A model generated the notes under the pieces. The model did no database searches. It saw only the letters and a list, made by a program, of their open reading frames with translations, and was not told the origin of the DNA. 41,548 bases of DNA from Elusimicrobiota bacterium. GTDB taxonomy: Bacteria > Elusimicrobiota > Elusimicrobia > Elusimicrobiales > Elusimicrobiaceae. Where the stretch lies: positions 1 to 41,548 of the forward strand of contig JAQXJI010000008.1 in assembly GCA_029008615.1 (NCBI GenBank), in the 5' to 3' direction. The first letter of the stretch is position 1, and each line of letters opens with the position of its first letter. A program made the translations under genes and the position numbers. Shown here piece by piece: positions 32,209-40,815 of the stretch.

Positions 32209-32970
32209 TTATAATATTTTATATTGTCCTCTTTTTATAAATCCAATATAGCCTTTATCACGCAAAATTTGCAACTGCTGACGTATCTTTGGGCGGATAT
32301 TATTGTTTAGAGGGTGCCTTTCTTTTAAATAATTTTCAAAACAATATGCTTCTTCCAAAGTAAAATATTTTTTATTTAAACTTTCTATACATTTTATAAT
32401 ATCTATAAGCCAACTGCGGGAGTATTCTTTTTCTTTTGTTAAGAAGAGCATTTTGTTAAAGTTTGTTATTATTTTATTTTTCTGTGCAATTATTCCATTT
32501 TTAATAATATATAATTTCCCGCTTTCGGGAATATTACTTATATTTATATTGCATCCAATCCACCCTGCTCTTTTGGCATTGTTTGAGAGAGGCTTCCTCT
32601 TTATAATCAGATTTTGCGTGAAATAATGTTTTGGAATGGCAATTAAATTATTAATATTATAGCTTTCAGGCGAGTAGTTAAGATAGAAGAAATTAGGAAC
32701 GGTATTGTTCTGTATTTTTTCAATCATAGCCGAATATGCGCCATCGGTTATTTGATTGCCTATATCTTTCCCGGTTTTTAATTCAAATTGTTCATTACAT
32801 TTGGAACAATAAAAATCTTCAACTTTGGTATTATTAGTTGTTTTTATCAGCACATTGCCGCATTTGACGCAATAGGCATTTTGTAACAGCCAAGTTTCAC
32901 TCATCACTCTTATTTTTTGTGAAGCGGATTTATAGTTTTGCGCCAAAGCCGGGTTTAGTGTTAAAAGCAT
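32209..32970 (-). CDS. dpnI: DpnI-family methyl-directed restriction endonuclease
   Basis: A 253-residue protein aligning along its whole length with the DpnI type, which cuts GATC only when the adenine is methylated. Zinc-ribbon cysteines are 34, 37, 55 and 58. The PD-(D/E)XK active site reads D52, E63 and K65 in VEDFYC...FELK. Further family blocks are DGAYSAMI, NFFYL, AKRAGWIGCNI and a C-terminal winged-helix region ending IRPKIRQQLQILRDKGYIGFIKRGQYK, the methyl-adenine reader. It is much more AT-rich than its neighbours: hand count for 32341-32460 is 29 G+C of 120. No methylase or partner gene is adjacent and no good ribosome-binding site is visible. It was probably acquired horizontally, as a defence against Dam-methylated invading DNA. 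Confidence 0.95.
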   Translation of the reverse strand: MLLTLNPALAQNYKSASQKIRVMSETWLLQNAYCVKCGNVLIKTTNNTKVEDFYCSKCNEQFELKTGKDIGNQITDGAYSAMIEKIQNNTVPNFFYLNYSPESYNINNLIAIPKHYFTQNLIIKRKPLSNNAKRAGWIGCNINISNIPESGKLYIIKNGIIAQKNKIITNFNKMLFLTKEKEYSRSWLIDIIKCIESLNKKYFTLEEAYCFENYLKERHPLNNNIRPKIRQQLQILRDKGYIGFIKRGQYKIL

Positions 32971-32988
32971 AATGTTACTATAAAGACT

Positions 32989-34062
32989 TTATTTTCTGAT
33001 TTCCTCTAATATTCTTTTAATCCAAATTTGTTGGGGGATTTTTTCTATAATTTCGCCCTTTTTAAACCAAAGGCCTTCGCCGCGGCCGCCCGCTATTCCG
33101 AAATCAGCGTCGCGCGCTTCGCCAGGCCCGTTTACGGCGCAGCCCATTACGGCTATTTTCTTGCCGGTGGAAAGGCGGATAAGTTCTTTGTCGGAATAAA
33201 TTTGTTCTTCCAAAGCTTTTACCGTGCCCGATATGTCAACTTGCGTTCTGCCGCAAGTCGGGCAGGAAATTATATTGGGGCCGTACTGCCTAAGGCCCAA
33301 AGCTTTTAAAATCTCATAAGCGGCGCGCACCTGCATTTTGGGATCTTCCGTAAGGGAAACCCTTATGGTTGCGCCTATGCCTTGGCTCAAAATGCGGCTC
33401 ATAGCTATTGCGCTTTTTACCGTCCCCGCAAGGAAGCTGCCCGCTTCCGTAAGGCCTATATGTTGCGGAATATCGGTTTTTGCGGCCAAAAGTTCGCAAG
33501 CGGCGACTGTGCGGAAAAGATTATCCGATTTAAGCGAAACCAAATAATCCTTAAAATTTAACTGTTCAAGCAAATCGGCTTGTTCTAAAGCCTCGCCGAC
33601 CATTACTTCCGCCCATTTCTCGTCGGTCCAATTTGGCTGACCGTTGAATTTGCGCAATTCCTTAATTGAACCGGCGTTTACGCCTATTCTTATGGCGACG
33701 CCTTTATCCTTGCAGGCCAGTACGACTTCCTTAACTTTTGCTTTGTCGCCGATATTGCCGGGGTTGATTCTTACTTTATCAACGCCTTGCTTTATGGCTT
33801 CAAGCGCAAGTTTATAATCAAAATGTATATCGGCCACCAAAGGCGTTTCAATAGCCTGTTTGATTTTGCCCAATGTTTTGGCCGCGTCCATATCCGGCAC
33901 GGCTACGCGGTTGATTTCGCAGCCGGCGTTTTCCAAAATCTTAATTTGTTTGACGGTGGCTTCAGCGTCGCGCGTATCGGTGTTGCACATAGATTGTACG
34001 CGCACTGGATTTTTACCGCCCAATATAAAAGGGCCTACTTTGACTTCTCTTGTAAGTTTCAT
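32989..34062 (-). CDS. ispG: 4-hydroxy-3-methylbut-2-enyl diphosphate synthase (IspG/GcpE)
   Basis: Penultimate enzyme of the MEP isoprenoid pathway, a [4Fe-4S] protein. The 357-residue short bacterial form has the N-terminal TIM-barrel start (VQSMCNTDTRDAEATVKQI), cluster cysteines in ISCPTCGR and MGCAVNGPGEA, and AGGRGEGLWFKKG. It overlaps rseP by 4 nt. Its last five codons (EEIRK) lie within the 17-bp repeat shared with the proS leader. Confidence 0.97.
   Translation of the reverse strand: MKLTREVKVGPFILGGKNPVRVQSMCNTDTRDAEATVKQIKILENAGCEINRVAVPDMDAAKTLGKIKQAIETPLVADIHFDYKLALEAIKQGVDKVRINPGNIGDKAKVKEVVLACKDKGVAIRIGVNAGSIKELRKFNGQPNWTDEKWAEVMVGEALEQADLLEQLNFKDYLVSLKSDNLFRTVAACELLAAKTDIPQHIGLTEAGSFLAGTVKSAIAMSRILSQGIGATIRVSLTEDPKMQVRAAYEILKALGLRQYGPNIISCPTCGRTQVDISGTVKALEEQIYSDKELIRLSTGKKIAVMGCAVNGPGEARDADFGIAGGRGEGLWFKKGEIIEKIPQQIWIKRILEEIRK
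32991..33007. repeat. 17-bp direct repeat, ispG side
   Basis: Identical to 32174-32190. Here it encodes the C-terminus of IspG and the first base of its TAA stop. The two copies bracket 800 bp containing only the dpnI gene. Confidence 0.9.
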
Positions 34063-35237
34063 TTTGCGGCCTCCTTGGCGGCTTCAAGATTTACTTGCTC
34101 GGAAGGCTGAGCGGGCGCGGTCTGTTCTACCGCCGCTTTTGCCGTTGAGCGTGTTCTTATGCGTTTTATGTCGCTGTAAGTGGCGTAAATTACCAAAGCC
34201 AAAAGTAAAATTGCCCCTGCCGAACTGGCATTATATATGGTTTTTTCTTTAACTCTTTTGCCTCTTATGGCTTCTATTATAAAGAAAAGTATATGCCCGC
34301 CGTCAAGTATCGGTATCGGGAACAAATTGAACATACCTATTGCTACGGAAATTAAACCTATAAGGAAGAAGTAATCTTCCGGCCCGCTGTGTACGCCTTT
34401 GCCGACGATTTCAAAAATGCCTATCGGGCCGGCTACGTCCGGGGCTTGTTTGTGCCAAAGTTTATCGGCTATTGTGGTGATTGAAAGGGCTGTCCAGTAA
34501 TAGCATTGATGTGCGGCTACTTTTACGGCTTTAAATACGCCGGCTTTTTGATAGACGGGTTCTAAAGCTATGCCTACTTTTTTACTTTCGCCCAATGGCA
34601 AAGTTACGGAAGCTGTTTCCTCTCCGCGTTTATAAGTTAAAGTAACTTCGTTTTGTGCCGCGGCGATATTTTTTACCATTTGCTCCCAATTTTGTATGGG
34701 AGTATTGTTGACTGCTGTAATTAAATCGCCCTGCTGAAGGCCGGATTTATAAGCGGGGTAACTTTCCAAAATTTCGCCTACGACCGGCGGGATAAGTTTA
34801 GGATTGTTTATAGGCAATCCCATTGAAAGTACGACTATAAAAAATATGACAAAAGCCAAAACATAATTCATTCCCGCGCCGGCAAAAACCATAAACGCCC
34901 TTGAGTACCAAGGCTTGGCGGCAAAATCCCTTTCGTCCGTAATTTCCGCTTCGCGCGCGTAAAATTCCCCGGCGGGTTTTACATATCCGCCCAAAGGTAT
35001 GGCGCGCAGGGAATACTGCGTTTCCCCTTTGCCCCATTTTTTAAGGAGTTTCCCAAATCCGATTGAAAATTCTTCCACCCTGATATTTAAGAGTTTGCAA
35101 GCCAGAAAGTGGCCCAATTCGTGAATGAAAATTACCAATCCCAAAGCGAAAGCTATGCCTACGGCGGAAAGCAAAGTATCCGGGCTTATCAGCCATAATA
35201 TTTTTGCCCAAAGGGCGTGGAAGAAAGATGTTATCAT
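34059..35237 (-). CDS. rseP: Site-2 intramembrane zinc protease RseP
   Basis: A 392-residue intramembrane metalloprotease. It shows the zinc motif HELGH at residues 39-43 in the first helix, IPLGGYVK, one PDZ domain (about 150-235, SYPAYKSGLQQGDLITAVNN), the second catalytic segment NLFPIPILDGGH, and a last membrane helix before a charged Ala/Gln-rich tail. It cleaves anti-sigma factors or signal peptides in characterised members; its substrate here is unknown. It is first gene of the unit leading to ispG. Confidence 0.94.
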   Translation of the reverse strand: MITSFFHALWAKILWLISPDTLLSAVGIAFALGLVIFIHELGHFLACKLLNIRVEEFSIGFGKLLKKWGKGETQYSLRAIPLGGYVKPAGEFYAREAEITDERDFAAKPWYSRAFMVFAGAGMNYVLAFVIFFIVVLSMGLPINNPKLIPPVVGEILESYPAYKSGLQQGDLITAVNNTPIQNWEQMVKNIAAAQNEVTLTYKRGEETASVTLPLGESKKVGIALEPVYQKAGVFKAVKVAAHQCYYWTALSITTIADKLWHKQAPDVAGPIGIFEIVGKGVHSGPEDYFFLIGLISVAIGMFNLFPIPILDGGHILFFIIEAIRGKRVKEKTIYNASSAGAILLLALVIYATYSDIKRIRTRSTAKAAVEQTAPAQPSEQVNLEAAKEAAK

Positions 35238-35319
35238 TTAAGGCTCCTGATATAAGATAATAATATTATATCACTTTGGGGGGAGTGTGTAGGGCGGTAT
35301 TACTGACCATATTTAGTTT

Positions 35320-35350
35320 TACTCGGTCTAAGTTTCATACTCGCGGCTAA
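35320..35350. repeat. Dispersed intergenic repeat (copy 2)
   Basis: TACTCGGTCTAAGTTTCATACTCGCGGCTAA, cognate of the copies at 8701, 40468 and 40508; here too it follows a TTTT run. Confidence 0.7.
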
Positions 35351-35384
35351 TGTTTTCCGATTCCGTCGGGACTAAATAAAACGG

Positions 35385-35427
35385 TACGCTTTGCGCCGCT
35401 TAAATTTTAAGGCCGACGCAAAGCGTA
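35385..35427 (-). terminator. Hairpin downstream of malQ, possible terminator
   Basis: TACGCTTTGCG (35385-35395) and CGCAAAGCGTA (35417-35427) are perfectly inverted, with an inner CTTAAA/TTTAAG palindrome. Read on the minus strand it is followed by CCGTTTTATTT, a weak U-tract about 30 nt past the malQ stop. Confidence 0.5.
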
Positions 35428-35453
35428 TAAAATATTGGGCGCAATTTAGATTT

Positions 35454-38102
35454 TTACAGTCTGCCGCTTTCGGCGATTAAACTCTTTATCTTTGTGTTAA
35501 GCGCGCGGGCGGCCGAAAGTTCCTCAATAGTGTGATTCATTCGGTAACGCCAATAATGCCTCGGATTGGCGGGGATATTTATCCTTTCCCCGTCGATATC
35601 CGCCGCACGTAAACGGCCGTCCGTACTCAGCCAGTCTTGATATGACAATATGCAAAGCATAGAGGGAGAAGCCAAGTTCCGTTTTATAACTTCCTCGCAA
35701 ATTTCGGCCGAAGCTTCTTTTGGGGCGGAGCCTTGTTTACCCAAAACTTCATTATAAAAAGCCTGCGTTTGCTTAGCGTCTTCTTTCCACCATCCTCGCA
35801 AAGTTGACATATCGTGCGTTGACACCGTACATACTGAAAGCTGTGGATATTTTGAAGTATCCCCAAAACGCTGAAGCGGGCTTTTTGGCATACGCTGCAC
35901 TTCCAAGCTTAAGATTTGCAAAGCGTCCATAACTTCCGGCACGCAAGCGGGAATCATACCCAAATCTTCCGCGCAGGCCAACATCCTTGTGGAAGATACA
36001 AGCGCGGGCAGTTTCGCCATAGCCTGACTTTTCCAGAAGTCATTATGGCGATGATAGAAGTAATGATTGTACAGATTGGTATAGGCCCGCTTTTGACCGT
36101 CGTCCAAAGCTTTAAATGCCGCGGAAGAGAGGGCGGAAATCCTGGGGTGATAAAGCCCGGAGTTTTTCTTATCCCGCACAAAAAGCACATTGCTGATTAG
36201 GCTGTAAAGCCTTTCTTTTAAAATCAGGCTTTCTTTATCCGTCCGCCCGGAAAAATGCTCTTCAACTTTGCGCTGAGTGTCAAATTCCGTACGCATTGCG
36301 TAAAAACCTTTCCCAGAAGGCATAAGGAACTTCTCTTTAACTTCCTGAGCTTTGCCGCCGAAAAGTTCCTTAAGCAAAGCTTCGTCTATGCGGGGGTTAA
36401 GGTATTCTTGCCTAAAATTAAATCCGAAACGGGCCGTTTCGTTTGCGTCCATAGGCAAAGCGGGGGAAAACTGCCCCAAAAGTCCGTGTACGGAATTAAG
36501 CGGTATTTCCCATATTCTGAAAAATCCCAAAACGTGATCTATGCGGTAAGCGTCAAAGTATTCCGCCATTTTTTTAAAGCGTTTTTTCCACCAAGAATAG
36601 CCGTCTTTTGCCATAGCCTCCCAGTTGTAAGTCGGGAATCCCCAGTTTTGCCCGTTGACGGAAAAATCATCCGGCGGCGCGCCCGCTTGGCTGTCCAAAT
36701 TAAAATAGTGCGGTTCCGTCCAAGCTTCCACGCTGTCGCGGGATATTCCTATCGGTATATCTCCTTTTATTATTATGCCTTTGCTCCTTGCGTAAGAAGC
36801 GGCGTCAAGCAGCTGTCTGTGCAGATTGTACTGGGTATAATAATAAAGCGCGATTTCCCTGTAAACTTTGCTTTTGGGGGAAGTTAATTCCGCTATTTCC
36901 GCTCTGTCGTAAACTTTATATTGAGGCCATTGGCGAAAATTTGGCGTATTGAATTTATTTCTTAAGTAGCGGAAAGCTGCGTAAGGCCTAAGCCAGTCTT
37001 TGTTTTCTTCGAAAAATTTTTGATATTCTTCCGTTTTAAAAACTTTTCTGTGCTGTTCTTCAAAAGCCATTTTGATATATGAGCGTTTTAACAGATTGAC
37101 TTCTTCATAATTTACTTGGCTTAAAGCGTTTAAGCGTTTTTGCTCCCGCGAAAACCAATCTTCTATGCTCTTGTTTGAAAGCGGGCCCAATGCTTTTAAA
37201 TCCATATACATAGGATGAAACGCGTAAATGGAAATACTGTTATAAGGGTAAGAATCCGTCCAGGTGCCGGTTATGCTGGTATCGTTAATGGGCAGGATTT
37301 GTATAATTTTTTGCCCGCAGGCGGCGGCCCAGTCGGCAAGTTTTTTTAAGTCGCCGAAGTCGCCCGCGCCGAAACTGCTTTCGCTTTTTAAGGAAAACAC
37401 CGGCAAAACTATGCCTGCCGCGCGTGGCGAGGGCAGTTCAAAAGAGGGGTAAAAATCTCTTTTTACCAATATTTCTTTATTTTTTACGTCCGAATTAATT
37501 AAATTGTTTCGGCCTTGCTGCCAAAGTATTTTATCTTCCGAAACGGCTATAAACTTAAATTCCAAAGTGCGGGGCAGTCCTTCTGCGTTTAGAGCGATTG
37601 TCCATTCGTTAAGAGCGGTTTTTTGCATAGGCAGAGCGCGCGATATGTGCCACTCTCCCAAGTTTTTATCCGCACCGCAAAGCTTAAGCGTTTGGTTTTC
37701 TTTAAGCTGCGGCGCATAAGCTTTCAGAATCAGCGTTTTATTATATGTCGGCAATTTTCCCGCCGCACCGCTTTCCCTTGAAAAGGCCGAAGAATAAAGC
37801 GGGCAGAACGGCGGAGTATCGCGCCAAGCGTCTTTTAGATTTAAAGTATAATCCTCCGGGACTGCGGCGCAGTTTATTCTGCGCGGCGGAAAGGGATATT
37901 CCCTGCGTTTTTCAAGGCCGTTTTCATAGACGGCGTAATAATAAACCGGTTCTTCCGTAAAAGATGATATTTGTAAGGAAGCGGAACAGTTGCCGCACCC
38001 GTCGGATTTAAGTGTAATGATAACAGGCTTTTGCGCTTTTATGACGGCTTTCAGCTCCTCGTACGGAGCCGTAAAATAGTTTAAGGAAAATTTAATTTGC
38101 AT
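35454..38102 (-). CDS. malQ: 4-alpha-glucanotransferase, DPE2-like with N-terminal starch-binding domains
   Basis: Transfers alpha-1,4-glucan segments in maltodextrin and glycogen use. At 882 residues it is far longer than the usual MalQ because of two N-terminal CBM20-like domains (about 1-100 and 125-225, the second with LKAYAPQLKENQTLKLCGADKNLGEW split around its core). The GH77 domain follows, with the nucleophile region YFDAYRIDHVLGFFRIW, acid/base region ACAEDLGMIP and STHDMSTLRGWW. A -10 TATAAT at 38132-38137 (minus) precedes it. It lies next to an MFS transporter gene, but the sugar link is not demonstrated. Confidence 0.94.
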   Translation of the reverse strand: MQIKFSLNYFTAPYEELKAVIKAQKPVIITLKSDGCGNCSASLQISSFTEEPVYYYAVYENGLEKRREYPFPPRRINCAAVPEDYTLNLKDAWRDTPPFCPLYSSAFSRESGAAGKLPTYNKTLILKAYAPQLKENQTLKLCGADKNLGEWHISRALPMQKTALNEWTIALNAEGLPRTLEFKFIAVSEDKILWQQGRNNLINSDVKNKEILVKRDFYPSFELPSPRAAGIVLPVFSLKSESSFGAGDFGDLKKLADWAAACGQKIIQILPINDTSITGTWTDSYPYNSISIYAFHPMYMDLKALGPLSNKSIEDWFSREQKRLNALSQVNYEEVNLLKRSYIKMAFEEQHRKVFKTEEYQKFFEENKDWLRPYAAFRYLRNKFNTPNFRQWPQYKVYDRAEIAELTSPKSKVYREIALYYYTQYNLHRQLLDAASYARSKGIIIKGDIPIGISRDSVEAWTEPHYFNLDSQAGAPPDDFSVNGQNWGFPTYNWEAMAKDGYSWWKKRFKKMAEYFDAYRIDHVLGFFRIWEIPLNSVHGLLGQFSPALPMDANETARFGFNFRQEYLNPRIDEALLKELFGGKAQEVKEKFLMPSGKGFYAMRTEFDTQRKVEEHFSGRTDKESLILKERLYSLISNVLFVRDKKNSGLYHPRISALSSAAFKALDDGQKRAYTNLYNHYFYHRHNDFWKSQAMAKLPALVSSTRMLACAEDLGMIPACVPEVMDALQILSLEVQRMPKSPLQRFGDTSKYPQLSVCTVSTHDMSTLRGWWKEDAKQTQAFYNEVLGKQGSAPKEASAEICEEVIKRNLASPSMLCILSYQDWLSTDGRLRAADIDGERINIPANPRHYWRYRMNHTIEELSAARALNTKIKSLIAESGRL

Positions 38103-38164
38103 ATAAGGAACCTCTGTTAAAGTTCAATTTTATTATAACAAAAGTTTCCGTCTAAGAGCAGGGC

Positions 38165-39385
38165 TTATCTGTTTATGGGCGGGCCGTCTTCGCCGCGTCG
38201 CGCAAAAAGCGCGGCGATGATAAGCAGTATAAAAAACACCAGCACGCTTTGAAGAGTGTTAAAAAGCCCCGCCTGCTTAAGCAAAAAGGATATTATCAGG
38301 ATGAATACGCTTTCGGTCAGAGCCGCGCCTGCGGCGAAGAATCCCAAAGTTTTACCGCGGGTTTCTTCCGGCGCGCGGGAAAGTATTATGGTTATAACCA
38401 TCGCGCTGAAGGCCCCGAACGGCAGCCCGCAAATGCCCGTCGCGCCTATTACCAGTATTTTGGGCAGATTGTACATCAGTACCAATACCGAAAGCGCATA
38501 AGCGGAATAATTTATAACTGAAAGCGTAAAAAATTTAAATTTTTTGCCCGCCGCCGCATAGTAAACCGCGCCTATAAAAGCGCCAAGCCCGAAAGCGGCT
38601 TCCAATGTGCCCAGGAAGAGCGAACCGTGCTTAAAAACGTGTACGTAAGCCGGCAGAATAAGCAGTTCCCAAGATTGGCCTAAAATAAACAACGGCAATG
38701 TGATAAGTATCACTTTAAGCAGAAATCTATCGTGCGTAAGGTTTTTCCAAGCCATAGCGTAAGTGGTGGAATTGGGTTTTACGCGCGGTTTTCTGGAATT
38801 GAATATTTTAATTGCTATGCAAACTATCGCAAAACATAAAAAGGCGGCCAAAGTCCAAGCCTGAAAAACTCCGTAAAAGGCTATTACCGCCCCGCCCAAA
38901 ATAGGGCCGCCTACGGCCATTATTCCGTCGAGCGCTTCCCTTATGCCGGTTACGCGGTGCAGGGGCATTCCGGCAAGGCGGGAATAAGTCGGCATCAAAG
39001 CTTGGCGGGACATTTGCCCGGGCTCGTCAAAAAAGCCCGAAAGAAATATGATACTTGAAATTAACCAAGGTTTGGCATAATCTGTAATTATAAGCAGAGG
39101 AATCAAAGTTATAAGAATAAGCTGGGTAGCCTCGCAAATGAGCATAGTTTTTGAGCGGCCTATTTTATCTATTACCGCCCCGCCCCATAAGGAGGAAAAC
39201 ACGCTCGGCGCGATTGAAGCAAAGCCGGCTATGCCTAGCCAAATGACGGAATCGGTGCTGACCAATATATACCAAGGCAGCAAAATTTGAAACACCTGAT
39301 TGACGAGAGAGGATAAAGCCTCCGTCGTTAATATAAGTTTAACAGGTTTGCTGTTGTATTTGTTAATGTCCCGGTCCGCTGTCAT
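38165..39385 (-). CDS. Major facilitator superfamily transporter
   Basis: A 406-residue polytopic protein with about twelve membrane helices. The loop 2-3 signature WGGAVIDKIGRSKTML is the MFS GxxxDRxGRR-type motif, and a central cytoplasmic loop separates two six-helix halves. It resembles exporter-type MFS members (EntS or macrolide-efflux-like) in overall look; substrate unknown. The ATG lies 11 nt after a TATAAT on the minus strand, with no Shine-Dalgarno. It is divergent from the DnaJ-like gene. Confidence 0.9.
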   Translation of the reverse strand: MTADRDINKYNSKPVKLILTTEALSSLVNQVFQILLPWYILVSTDSVIWLGIAGFASIAPSVFSSLWGGAVIDKIGRSKTMLICEATQLILITLIPLLIITDYAKPWLISSIIFLSGFFDEPGQMSRQALMPTYSRLAGMPLHRVTGIREALDGIMAVGGPILGGAVIAFYGVFQAWTLAAFLCFAIVCIAIKIFNSRKPRVKPNSTTYAMAWKNLTHDRFLLKVILITLPLFILGQSWELLILPAYVHVFKHGSLFLGTLEAAFGLGAFIGAVYYAAAGKKFKFFTLSVINYSAYALSVLVLMYNLPKILVIGATGICGLPFGAFSAMVITIILSRAPEETRGKTLGFFAAGAALTESVFILIISFLLKQAGLFNTLQSVLVFFILLIIAALFARRGEDGPPINR

Positions 39386-39433
39386 AAGGTAACTAAATTA
39401 TATAAAATGATTTCATAGCGGAGGGTGAAAAGA

Positions 39434-40432
39434 ATGTCAGATTATAAAGATTATTACAAAATTTTGGGCGTCGGCAAAAATGCGAGCGAAGCCGACATCA
39501 AAAAAGCTTTCAAAACGCAGGCCCGCAAATATCATCCGGATATGCACCCGGAAAGCAAAAAAGCCGAAATGACCGAAAAGTTCAAAGATGTAAACGAAGC
39601 TTACGAAGTCCTTTCGGATAAACAAAAAAGAGCCATTTACGACCAAGTCGGCAGCGGAGCGTATCAGGATTACGCTCGCGGCGGCGGGGCTTCTTCCGCG
39701 ACGGGCCGCGGGAGATCCGCTTACGGAGCCGGCGGAACAGGTGGTACTAGGTATTATCAATCTTCAGGCGCAAATCCTTTCGGCGGCGGAGTGCATTTTA
39801 ACGGAACGGGCGGTTTTGATGCTTCCGACTTCAGCGATTTCTTCCAGCAGATTTTCGGCGGAATGGGCGGATTCGGCTCAAGAAGCGGCAGGGGGGCAAG
39901 CGCGGGAAATCCTTTCGCAGGCTTTGCCGGCACGGGCGGGGAAAGTTCAGGCGACAGCGAAGCCAATTTGTCGCTTTCTCTTTCCGAGGCTTACCGCGGC
40001 GGTCTTGTAAACCTTACTTTACCCAACGGCAGAAACGCTCAGGTTAAATTCCCGGCGAAGATAGCCGACGGCGCGAAAATAAAGCTTAAAGGCCTCGGCA
40101 ATCCCGGCCCTCGCGGTGCGGGCGATTTGTACGTCAACGTAAAGATAACGCCTAACAGCCATTTCCGCTTAGACGGAAAAGATATACATCAAGTCGTGGA
40201 CATTATGCCTTGGACGGCGGCTTTGGGCGGCAGTATTACGGCTAAAATGCCGGATGGATCCGCAGTGAAAATAAAAGTCCCCGCGGGTTCGCACAGCGGG
40301 CGCAAGCTTAAGCTAAGCGGGCGCGGCCTTGGCAAAACGGGCGATATGTATGTTGAACTTATTATAAATAATCCCAATGTCCTGACGGACAGGCAGAAGG
40401 AGCTGTTCACTTTGCTTAGGGAAACGGAGTAG
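39434..40432 (+). CDS. DnaJ-class co-chaperone (CbpA-like, no zinc finger)
   Basis: Stimulates DnaK ATPase. ATG 39434 is chosen because GGAGGG (39420-39425) lies 8 nt upstream; the GTG at 39425 overlaps that site. The 332-residue product has a J domain (4-68) with HPD at 34-36. A Gly/Ser/Phe-rich linker (75-160) follows, then two C-terminal substrate-binding beta domains (from about 175, [19 protein letters not shown]). The CXXCXGXG zinc repeats of true DnaJ are absent, placing it with type II/CbpA proteins. Confidence 0.94.
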   Translation: MSDYKDYYKILGVGKNASEADIKKAFKTQARKYHPDMHPESKKAEMTEKFKDVNEAYEVLSDKQKRAIYDQVGSGAYQDYARGGGASSATGRGRSAYGAGGTGGTRYYQSSGANPFGGGVHFNGTGGFDASDFSDFFQQIFGGMGGFGSRSGRGASAGNPFAGFAGTGGESSGDSEANLSLSLSEAYRGGLVNLTLPNGRNAQVKFPAKIADGAKIKLKGLGNPGPRGAGDLYVNVKITPNSHFRLDGKDIHQVVDIMPWTAALGGSITAKMPDGSAVKIKVPAGSHSGRKLKLSGRGLGKTGDMYVELIINNPNVLTDRQKELFTLLRETE

Positions 40433-40437
40433 AATTT

Positions 40438-40468
40438 GGGGCTGGGGTATCCCGGCCCCTATTTTTTT
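40438..40468 (+). terminator. Terminator of DnaJ-like gene
   Basis: GGGGCTGGG (40438-40446) pairs with CCCGGCCCC (40451-40459) with one G-U, followed by TATTTTTTT. It lies 5 nt past the stop codon. Confidence 0.9.
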
Positions 40469-40540
40469 ACTCGGGTTATGTTACGTGCTCTCAGCTAGCA
40501 ATTTTCCTACTCGGTCTAAGTTGCGTACTCTCGGCTAGCA
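40468..40540. repeat. Dispersed intergenic repeat (copies 3 and 4 in tandem)
   Basis: TACTCGGGTTATGTTACGTGC...GCTAGCA (40468-40500) and TACTCGGTCTAAGTTGCGTAC...GCTAGCA (40508-40540) are tandem, diverged copies of the element at 8701 and 35320, joined by ATTTTCC. Confidence 0.75.
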
Positions 40541-40545
40541 CTTAA

Positions 40546-40815
40546 GGTTAATCAAAGCCTTATAATACGCCTTGCGTTGGGCTTAAAAAGCTGACAATGC
40601 TAGGCACAAAAAACGCAGTAAGGCAAATGCCTTGCAAGTTTTTTTAACGAAGCAGTGGCGTTTTTTAAGCCCAACCCTGCGGGCCGCGCCGCTTTTTGAG
40701 TGTATTTATATTTTTTTCGCTCCGGCTGTGTTTAACAGCCGTTCACGAAAAGAAACATAAATCCACTTTAAAAAATCAGAGCGGCGCAAGGTGCAGTATA
40801 AGGCTTTGTTTAACC
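40546..40815. repeat. 270-bp nested inverted-repeat element (MITE-like or structured RNA)
   Basis: Outer arms 40546-40576 and 40785-40815 are inverted over 31 bp with a few mismatches (core GGTTAATCAAAGCCTTATA against TATAAGGCTTTGTTTAACC). Inside lie two hairpins. The first pairs GTTGGGCTTAAAAA (40576-40589) perfectly with TTTTTAAGCCCAAC (40662-40675). The second pairs GCGCCGCT (40686-40693) with AGCGGCGC (40780-40787) and is capped by GGCTGT/ACAGCC (40724-40740). Together they predict a three-way junction. No open reading frame is present. Confidence 0.7.

Noticed and set aside
40546..40815. Retron or group II intron RNA
   Set aside because: No reverse transcriptase or domain V-like hairpin was found in the window; the structure is only generically palindromic.
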